Below, one piece after another: positions 56,865 through 64,000 of a DNA stretch of 64,000 nucleotides. The stretch spans positions 1-64,000 of the forward strand of contig JAIEFT010000040.1 of the NCBI GenBank assembly GCA_029066805.1, written 5' to 3'. A program made the translations under genes and the position numbers. How positions within the stretch are numbered: position 1 is the first letter of the stretch; every line of letters starts with the position of its first letter. The notes under the pieces are model-generated. The model worked only from the letters and a program-made list of their open reading frames with translations, made no database searches and had not been told where the DNA came from. This DNA comes from Clostridiales bacterium. GTDB taxonomy: Bacteria; Bacillota; Clostridia; Christensenellales; Pumilibacteraceae.

Positions 56865-59800
56865 TTAATTTTCGATTACATCACCATCATCGCAATGAAC
56901 TGTATAATGGTAAAGACCTGCGTCCCAATCAAGCTCCTTTGATATAGCGTTCCATTGCGCCTTAGTTCCCTTGAAAGTTATGCTTGTAATACTGCTACTC
57001 CAAAACGCATGGCTCTTAATACTAGTTACACTACTAGGAATTGTGATGTTCGTTAGTCCATTACAATCATCGAAAGTGCCACTCTCAATGCTCGTTATGC
57101 CGTTCTGGAGTACGATGCTTGTAAGTCCAGAGCAACCAGAGAATGCATATTCGGCGATTGAAGTCACGCTGCTTGGAATTATTAGACTTGTAAGTCCAGT
57201 ACAATTAAAGAATGCATATTCGGCGATTGAAGTCACGCTGCCGTCATTAGGTATTATACTCGTTTTACAGCCTTTTATCATTTTTCTTGCTTCCGTTTCT
57301 ATAATACAATTCCCATCACTATGATATTTACTATTTTCATTTGATATTGTTATTTCTGAAATTTCACCACAGTCTCGAAATGCTAATCTATCAATACTTG
57401 TCACACCACTACCGATTGTTATATTTGAAAGCCCTGTACACCCAGAGAATTGATTTTCTCTAATATTCTTAAGACCGTTACCGATTATTATATTCTTAAG
57501 CCCTGTGCAATCATCAAATGCCCAAGCGGAAATATACGTCACACTATCAGGAATCACTATACTTGTAAGTCCAGTGCAGCCAGAGAATGCCCAGCTATTT
57601 ATGTCCGTCACGCTTCCATCTGTAGGTATTATACTTGTTTTACATCCTGCTATCAATGTCTTAGTTTTTGTTTCAATTAAACAATTCTTATCGCTATGAT
57701 ACTTACTATTTCCACTTTGTACTATTATTTCTGAAAGTCCTATGCATTTGCGAAACGCATTGTCAATACTTGTCGCTCCAGTGCCAATTTTAACACTAGT
57801 AAGTTTAGCGCAATTATAGAATGCATTATGACCAATACTTTTTACATTGTTTGGAATTATGATACTTGTAAGTTCAACACAATTATAGAATGCCCATTTT
57901 TCTATGCTTGTTACGCCACTACCGATTGTTATATTCTTTAGTTTAGAACAATCGTAGAATGTAAATGGAGCAATACTTGTTACGCTGTTCGGAATCGTTA
58001 TATTCGTCAGCTCAGAACAACCCCAAAACGCGCTCTGTTTAATGTTAACTATGCTATTGGGGATTGCGATACTTGTAAGCCCAGTGCAACCGGAAAACGC
58101 AGACTCGCCGATGCTTGTCACGCTTCCATCTGTGGGAATTATACTCGTTTTACAACCAAATACCAATGTTTTGCTTTGCTTATCCACTAAACAGTTGCCT
58201 TGACTCTTATACTTGCTATTCCCACTTGATACCGTTATGCTCGTAAGACCACTGCACTTCTCGAATGCCAAAGCGGAAATACTCGTCACACTGTCGGGTA
58301 TTGTGATACTTGTTAAAGCTTGACAATTACTAAATGTATAATTGCCTATGCTCGTGCCGCTTGTTATAACAACTTTTTTTAAATTTGAGTTTGTTATATA
58401 TCGTGCCGCCATTATGGGTATTGTTGCTTCTTCAATAGCGCAACCGTTGAATGCATAGTCTCCTATACTCGTCACACTATCAGGTATTGTGATGCTTATT
58501 AATCCAGTACATTCGTAGAATGCATAAGAACCGATACTCGTCATATTACCTGAAAGTATAACCCTTTGTAGCGAACTCGGTATAACTTCTCTATTAGCCC
58601 AATAAACACTTGTACTAAATATATAGCCAAAGATTGTGTTTTCAGTGCCGTCTACATTCGCACCCACGAATGGTAATGTTATGCTTTCAAGAGAATTACA
58701 ACTACCGACCGCGCATATCCCGATACTCGTCACGCTGTTTGGTATCGTTATGCTTGTAAGTCTAGCACAACCATAAAACGCATAAGACCCGATTGAAGTT
58801 ACGCCATCAGGAATTGTTATGTTTGTAAGATTAGCACAACCATAGAATGTATATGATTCGATTGAGTTCAATTTATTGGATATCATTATGCTTGTAATTT
58901 CAGTACAACCATAAAATGCATAAGAGCCTATTGAAGTTACGCTATTCGGGATAGTTACATTTGTAAGTCCAGCGCAACCATAAAATGCATAAGAGCCTAT
59001 TGAAGTTACGCTATTCGGGATAATAAGATTATTTATTACAGATTTACCGTTAATCACCAAGTCTTTGTTTGTTATGCCACAGCGCATAAGACTATTTAAT
59101 CCATCTATTGCGCACCAATTCGCTATATTCCCTGTATAAATTATGCGCGTAATATCATTACAACCGGAAAATGCAGACTCGCCGATATTTGTCACACTGC
59201 TGGGAATTGTTATGCTCGTAAGTGCACGGCACCCGTAAAAAGCACTATTTTCAATACTTGTTATACTGTCGGAAATTGTTATATTATTTAGGTTAGTACA
59301 ATATTCAAAAGCCCCGTAACCTATATTTGTGCCGCTTGTTATTGTTACTGTTTTTAGAGCTGAATTCCTTATATATCTTGCCGCGATTGCGGGTATAGAT
59401 GCCGTTTCAATAGGGCAGTCATCGAACGCATAATCTCCAATGCTTGTCACGCTATCTGGAATATCTATGCTCGATAAGCTACGACAATGATGGAATGCAT
59501 CTTGTCCAATACTCGTCAAATTACTTGGGATTGTTATACTTGTAAGTCCATCACAATAATAGAATGCACCATATAGAATATTCCCACCCGTAATCGTTAC
59601 ATGTTTTAAAGATGTCGGTATATAATAATAGCTATATGTAGTATAGCTCGTACTACTACCGTAATAGTATTGACATGTTGACTTGGCATTTACAAATTGA
59701 TTTGTTCCGAATATATAACCAAACGGATACTGATAGGTATCACGTGAGGTTTTATATGACCCACCTACAAAAGGCAGTGTAATGGTTGTAAGAGAGCGGC

Positions 59801-62800
59801 AACCGTTAAACGCACCTTCGTTGATTTTTGTGACATATGAAGGCACATTTAGCTGCGTAACTAGTTGATTTTTTACGCCGGTTATAGTTAGCGTTGTTTG
59901 CGTAGCAATATAAGTAAATGCAGATAACTGTGTGTCAACTTGGAATTTCGCCGTATAAGTAATATTTTCATGTGGCATTAAAAAAGTAAATTCAATATTC
60001 TCAGAAACTTTTTGAGATCCGTTATACCAACCAACAAAGTTCGAACCTAAGTTCGATGTTGCCTTAATGGTAGTACTTTGACCAACTATATATGTATCTT
60101 GTAAAGATGTAACAGTGCCTGCGGTATCGTCGCTACTTTCAATTACAACTTTACACCATCTTGCCGTATAAGTAGCATCTTTGTTCGGCATAGCGAACAT
60201 ATAGTTCATATTTTTTGTTAGTTCGTATTCACCATCATACCAACCAACCCATGTGTATCCGGGCTTTGTCGTTGCTATCAATGTGACATTTCTTCCTGCC
60301 GTAATTCCTCCGCTAGCAGGCAAATACAGATTCCCACCATCGAGTGGTTTTTTGCAACTTAGGTTTAGAGTTGTCCAACGTATCGCTGTAGAACTTGTTT
60401 GCGTTAGTCCAACGTAATACAAATTACCTGCTGTTACATTATATTTTATGTCAAACTCATAGTGTGAGAAACTCCCCCCATAATACATTGATGGTCCACT
60501 TGCAAGGCGATTTTTAAAACTATCAAATAAATATCCGCTTACAGAATATTGACCTATACCACTTATTGTTATCGTTTCATCAATTAAAGGCACGAACGCA
60601 TAATATTCATATATTCCATACCCATTATATTCATAGTCAGCATACCCTGTAATACTTGTTCCATCCAACGGCAGTACGCTTCCAGAATAAGTGAGCCATT
60701 TTGCGTATAATGTAATATTACTTTCTACCCCTTGTGAAAAGTCATATGGGATTCCTACGCATCCGGCGTTATCGTACCAACCGCCAAATAAATAGCCAGA
60801 ACGCGAAGGAGTTGCAGGATATTTTAAGCTAATATCTTTCGTTATCGTTTGCGACGCTATTGTACCAATTCCGCCGTTGAGATCAAAGTTAACAGTATAA
60901 GAAGATACGCCGTAATCGCGAGTAACTGTTCCGCCTTCTTCACTGTTTACAGTAAGAGTGTACATATTCCATTTCGCAGTATAGGTTATGCTATTACTCG
61001 GCATTATAAATGTGTAGTTTAAATCACTTGTAAGTTTTTGTTCTCCATTATACCAGCCAAGCCATGTATATCCTCTACTAGTACTTGCTGAAATAGTAAC
61101 ACTCTCTCCGACTTTATAGCTCTGTTTAGTTGTAGATACCGCGCCTGCGGAATTGTTATTACATGCAAGCGTAAGAGAGTACATTTTCTTAACTATATTA
61201 TTTTCGCATTCGTTCGAAATAAAGAAATCGGCGTTGCTATCATACGCACAAACGGTAAATTGTCCTATTCCGTTATTGTCGTAAATTGGACTATCGTTAT
61301 TTATTACATAGCTTGTATCCGTTACGGTTATGTAAGTGTTATGATGTTTTATTCTATATGTGTTTGCATGTGCGACAGCTAACCAAGATACAGTATATGT
61401 ACAGTCAGAAATATTTTCCGTAATCGCAATTGTAGGAGTTTTAAGCCTTTTTTTGCTTACTTCTAAATTTAATGCCGAAGAAGAGCTCCATCCATCTCGT
61501 GTAGGAGTTACTGAAACGGTATAATCTCCAGCCTCGATATCGGATATGTCATAAGACGTATTTTCAATCGTTGCTTTAAGAGTACCGTTAATTCGCACAT
61601 CGTACGCAGTTGCATTTTTTACTGCATCCCAAGAGAGAATGGATGTAGATGTATTGAAATACGGGTTTACAGGCGTTAGCATATGATGTGAATAATTTTT
61701 TTCAGTCCACATTGAATTTAACGTTGTTTCGCCATCACCGTTGGCACGAATTTTAACGGTGTAATACCCCGCGGCTATATCATTTGGGAAAGACCAGCTT
61801 GTTGTCATAAGGTTTTCTTCGGATTGCTTTGTAGTATCCGAATAAACTTCAATTTTATAACCTTGTGCACCAGTTATAATATCCCAACTGAATATACCAT
61901 TTTGAGAAATGCTAACAATCGGCGAATATAGCTGAGAATCGTCTGTGCGCTTTTGTACCCATTCCGCATAAAGAAACAGTCCAGATTGCGTTATGCGTTG
62001 TGATGTATCGAACTTCTCAGACAGTATGTAACTTCCGTCCGCAGTCTGTCCGTCGCTTAAATACCAACCATTGAACACATATCCCGAACGTGACGGAATA
62101 TATGTTATCAAACCATTTTGGGTAGTCTTTATAATGTTTGTTGAGCCTGGATAATTATGAATAAAAGTAACATCGTATTCGGTTACGACTATTCTCGGTA
62201 TTTCAGTTATATCTGTTTTCTCGGAACAGCGGGTGCAATGGTGAGATTTGCTTCCGGAGTGCTCCGTTGTGGCTTCTATATCAATCGACCATTCGGTTCT
62301 CCAATCGTGATTTAGCGCATTTATAATGATGCTGTTTTTATCTGTAATCTCATGTTTTGCTTCGGAATCGGAAAACCATTTGCCGCAACCGCAAGTGTAG
62401 TATGCGTTGTTGCCAGCTTCCGTGCAACTTGCCGATTTTGCTGACACGGGTGTCGTAGAATGCGTGTGACCGATAGGCTCTGCTAATACATAATTACATA
62501 CGGTACAAACTTGCGGAGAGATAGTAGTTGCAGCCGCGCCGGGGATATGGTTTGCTTCGTCTTTCTTCTCATTGCATACAGTACAGACGTGCCAATGCTT
62601 TGTGGCGTTGTTGCTCCATTTAGTGGACCAAATATGCGCATGACCATCCGTGGATTTTACGGCAGAGCATTTTGTGCAGTTATTATTTGCTCCCCAAATG
62701 TGCGTTTCATTGATCACGTCGGGTTTATCACAACCTTCCACAGAGCAATGACCGTCATGCGTACCATTGCCGTTATCTATCCATTGATAATTATGAGTAT

Positions 62801-62903
62801 GCGATGTTGCCTCAGGAGCTTTACTCGCGCAAGCTGAAAGCCCGAATGCAAGCATCAAGCAACTTGCAATCGCCAATAGAACAACAAGAATCTTCTTTTT
62901 CAT
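56865..62903 (-). CDS. Giant (~2012 aa) BspA-like leucine-rich-repeat (LRR_5) lipoprotein with CxxC repeat modules, Fn3-like regions and InlB/Listeria-Bacteroides repeats
   Basis: MKKKILVVLLAIASCLMLAFGLSACASKAPE lipobox; CxxC modules near N-terminus; YTVNFDLNGGIGTIASQTITKDISLKYPATPSRSGYLFGGWYDNAG; >15 copies of the LTSITIPNSVTSIGSYAFYGCAG type. Confidence 0.92.
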   Translation of the reverse strand: MKKKILVVLLAIASCLMLAFGLSACASKAPEATSHTHNYQWIDNGNGTHDGHCSVEGCDKPDVINETHIWGANNNCTKCSAVKSTDGHAHIWSTKWSNNATKHWHVCTVCNEKKDEANHIPGAAATTISPQVCTVCNYVLAEPIGHTHSTTPVSAKSASCTEAGNNAYYTCGCGKWFSDSEAKHEITDKNSIIINALNHDWRTEWSIDIEATTEHSGSKSHHCTRCSEKTDITEIPRIVVTEYDVTFIHNYPGSTNIIKTTQNGLITYIPSRSGYVFNGWYLSDGQTADGSYILSEKFDTSQRITQSGLFLYAEWVQKRTDDSQLYSPIVSISQNGIFSWDIITGAQGYKIEVYSDTTKQSEENLMTTSWSFPNDIAAGYYTVKIRANGDGETTLNSMWTEKNYSHHMLTPVNPYFNTSTSILSWDAVKNATAYDVRINGTLKATIENTSYDISDIEAGDYTVSVTPTRDGWSSSSALNLEVSKKRLKTPTIAITENISDCTYTVSWLAVAHANTYRIKHHNTYITVTDTSYVINNDSPIYDNNGIGQFTVCAYDSNADFFISNECENNIVKKMYSLTLACNNNSAGAVSTTKQSYKVGESVTISASTSRGYTWLGWYNGEQKLTSDLNYTFIMPSNSITYTAKWNMYTLTVNSEEGGTVTRDYGVSSYTVNFDLNGGIGTIASQTITKDISLKYPATPSRSGYLFGGWYDNAGCVGIPYDFSQGVESNITLYAKWLTYSGSVLPLDGTSITGYADYEYNGYGIYEYYAFVPLIDETITISGIGQYSVSGYLFDSFKNRLASGPSMYYGGSFSHYEFDIKYNVTAGNLYYVGLTQTSSTAIRWTTLNLSCKKPLDGGNLYLPASGGITAGRNVTLIATTKPGYTWVGWYDGEYELTKNMNYMFAMPNKDATYTARWCKVVIESSDDTAGTVTSLQDTYIVGQSTTIKATSNLGSNFVGWYNGSQKVSENIEFTFLMPHENITYTAKFQVDTQLSAFTYIATQTTLTITGVKNQLVTQLNVPSYVTKINEGAFNGCRSLTTITLPFVGGSYKTSRDTYQYPFGYIFGTNQFVNAKSTCQYYYGSSTSYTTYSYYYIPTSLKHVTITGGNILYGAFYYCDGLTSITIPSNLTSIGQDAFHHCRSLSSIDIPDSVTSIGDYAFDDCPIETASIPAIAARYIRNSALKTVTITSGTNIGYGAFEYCTNLNNITISDSITSIENSAFYGCRALTSITIPSSVTNIGESAFSGCNDITRIIYTGNIANWCAIDGLNSLMRCGITNKDLVINGKSVINNLIIPNSVTSIGSYAFYGCAGLTNVTIPNSVTSIGSYAFYGCTEITSIMISNKLNSIESYTFYGCANLTNITIPDGVTSIGSYAFYGCARLTSITIPNSVTSIGICAVGSCNSLESITLPFVGANVDGTENTIFGYIFSTSVYWANREVIPSSLQRVILSGNMTSIGSYAFYECTGLISITIPDSVTSIGDYAFNGCAIEEATIPIMAARYITNSNLKKVVITSGTSIGNYTFSNCQALTSITIPDSVTSISALAFEKCSGLTSITVSSGNSKYKSQGNCLVDKQSKTLVFGCKTSIIPTDGSVTSIGESAFSGCTGLTSIAIPNSIVNIKQSAFWGCSELTNITIPNSVTSIAPFTFYDCSKLKNITIGSGVTSIEKWAFYNCVELTSIIIPNNVKSIGHNAFYNCAKLTSVKIGTGATSIDNAFRKCIGLSEIIVQSGNSKYHSDKNCLIETKTKTLIAGCKTSIIPTDGSVTDINSWAFSGCTGLTSIVIPDSVTYISAWAFDDCTGLKNIIIGNGLKNIRENQFSGCTGLSNITIGSGVTSIDRLAFRDCGEISEITISNENSKYHSDGNCIIETEARKMIKGCKTSIIPNDGSVTSIAEYAFFNCTGLTSLIIPSSVTSIAEYAFSGCSGLTSIVLQNGITSIESGTFDDCNGLTNITIPSSVTSIKSHAFWSSSITSITFKGTKAQWNAISKELDWDAGLYHYTVHCDDGDVIEN

Positions 62904-62919
62904 AAAATCCTCCGCAAAC

Positions 62920-63122
62920 AAAAAAGTGCGCCAGCCGAGGCTAACGCACGAAAAACGCAAACTCCGACTGTCGCCAAACATTCACTATGCAGTACAGGAC
63001 ACATTCCAATACACACATATGGAATTTGCATTTTTACCAAATTCTATTTGTGATATATTGAAATGCTATGAAAAAACAAAAAGCCCCGTACTCCTAATTA
63101 GGGGATATAGTGAATGTTTGGC
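62920..63122 (-). ncRNA. Family-2 structured leader RNA, copy D
   Basis: Closing stem GCCAAACATTCACTAT / ATAGTGAATGTTTGGC perfect 16 bp (covaries with copy C), P2 AGTACGGG/TCCTGTACT, mini-hairpin CCTAATTAGG, identical 33-nt GACAGTCGGAGTTTGCGTTTTTCGTGCGTTAGC, terminator before the LRR ORF. Confidence 0.78.
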
Positions 63123-63128
63123 ATAATC

Positions 63129-63157
63129 AATATAACACATTTGCGAAAAGAAATCAA
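63129..63157 (-). promoter_or_regulatory. Promoter of leader RNA copy D
   Basis: TTGATT-N17-TATATT on the minus strand (-35 63157-63152, -10 63134-63129). Confidence 0.75.
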
Positions 63158-63198
63158 TAATATCTAACAAACATTTTCTCTTATCTTTTCAGGCTTAG

Positions 63199-63229
63199 GT
63201 GTCCACATTCATGGACACCTTTATTTTTT
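63199..63229 (+). terminator. Rho-independent terminator (plus orientation)
   Basis: AGGTGTCCA-CATTCA-TGGACACCT-TTATTTTTT. Confidence 0.65.
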
Positions 63230-63446
63230 CCATAAAATAATCTTGACAAACCTAATCGAATAGACTATACCGCGCTTATTCTGACATCTAACACAACCCT
63301 TGTCAAAATCGGGTTTCCCGATTGTTTCCCGTCGAAGGTGTGGCACGAAGTACCACCTTCCTTATCCTGCTTAGGCATCGAAAGATGCCACAATTTTGGG
63401 ACGCTAACAAATTGAAATCCAAACGGTTCTATGGTATACTATCTCT

Positions 63447-64000
63447 ATGGATAAATTAGTATATCATTTAAATAAAAAGAAACAGCCGGCAAAAACCGAA
63501 GGGAAATACTTGTATTACTATCCTTGCAAAAAGGGCGCACCCGACATACATATCGGGGACAAAGGCTATGTCGTTATAGAAGTAACCGAAACCGAATGGG
63601 AAGCATTATTTGAGCTGGATAGATTCGAGTATAACAACACACATAAATTTCAGCGCCACACCGTTATCGTAGTAGACCGTGACGAAAACTTTCTTACACC
63701 AAAGGAAGAAGAAAAGCGTATAGACAAAGGTATTCATTTCACTCATACTCTAAACGACCAAGTAGATAAAGAACGACTCATTAGCAAACTCACAAAAAAG
63801 GAGCAAGAGATTTATCTGTCATGCATCGAAGATGAAATACCGCAAGCGCAAGTAGCGGGAGAACTTGGCGTTACGCAAGGCTACATATCCGCCGTGCTCA
63901 AAAAGATAGAGACAAAGCTGTTTACATACGAGATGAAATGTAGAACACCCAACGACGTCGTATGGAAATGCTGGAATATGTTTGTGCGCAAGGGAGAAAT
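63447..64000 (+). CDS. Sigma-70-like/HTH DNA-binding protein, partial (runs off window end)
   Basis: Own translation: MDKLVYHLNKKKQPAKTEGKYLYYYPCKKGAPDIHIGDKGYVVIEVTETEWEALFELDRFEYNNTHKFQRH...LTKKEQEIYLSCIEDEIPQAQVAGELGVTQGYISAVLKKIETKLF; not in ORF track because open-ended. Confidence 0.7.
   Translation, partial: MDKLVYHLNKKKQPAKTEGKYLYYYPCKKGAPDIHIGDKGYVVIEVTETEWEALFELDRFEYNNTHKFQRHTVIVVDRDENFLTPKEEEKRIDKGIHFTHTLNDQVDKERLISKLTKKEQEIYLSCIEDEIPQAQVAGELGVTQGYISAVLKKIETKLFTYEMKCRTPNDVVWKCWNMFVRKGE

Noticed and set aside
57000-59800. CRISPR-like regularly spaced repeats
   Set aside because: These are in-frame LRR_5 codon repeats of the giant lipoprotein, variable and coding; no palindromic repeat/spacer structure. 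No CRISPR array seen in the window.

Overview
This looks like a chromosomal window from a Firmicutes/Clostridia-like bacterium. That is an inference from gene content and order; no database search was possible. From about 1 to 36.7 kb it is mostly core or housekeeping, largely on the minus strand: veg, malQ, pckA, rsmA, tRNA-Thr(CGT), recR, ybaB, parvulin and cyclophilin PPIases, dus, mazG, an M3 peptidase, GH13, recF, pdxST, rplI, plsX, a fatty-acid/polyketide-type cluster and a two-component system. From about 36.8 kb to the end it is accessory: an M60-like (enhancin) peptidase lipoprotein, decaying flavodoxin/flavin reductase genes, LysR, an aldo/keto reductase, a TIR-methyltransferase fusion and a ~2000-aa BspA-type leucine-rich-repeat lipoprotein. 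The most striking signal is four copies, in two families, of a ~185-210 nt structured leader-RNA unit. Each has a TTGATT-N17-TAyAmT promoter, a long closing stem kept by compensatory changes between copies, and a rho-independent terminator directly before an accessory ORF. Family 1 is a tandem pair at 41.2-41.7 kb before an unrecognised protein. Family 2 is at 53.8-54.05 kb before a small-ORF + TIR-methyltransferase operon and at 62.9-63.1 kb before the giant LRR lipoprotein. Other notable items are a KAS/catalytically dead KAS fusion in a fab cluster with no enoyl reductase, a 285-bp MITE-like palindromic element, a 230-bp tandem repeat abutting a tRNA terminator, an apparent ATA start codon, an in-frame amber pseudogene and a 57-bp direct repeat bracketing the TIR cassette.
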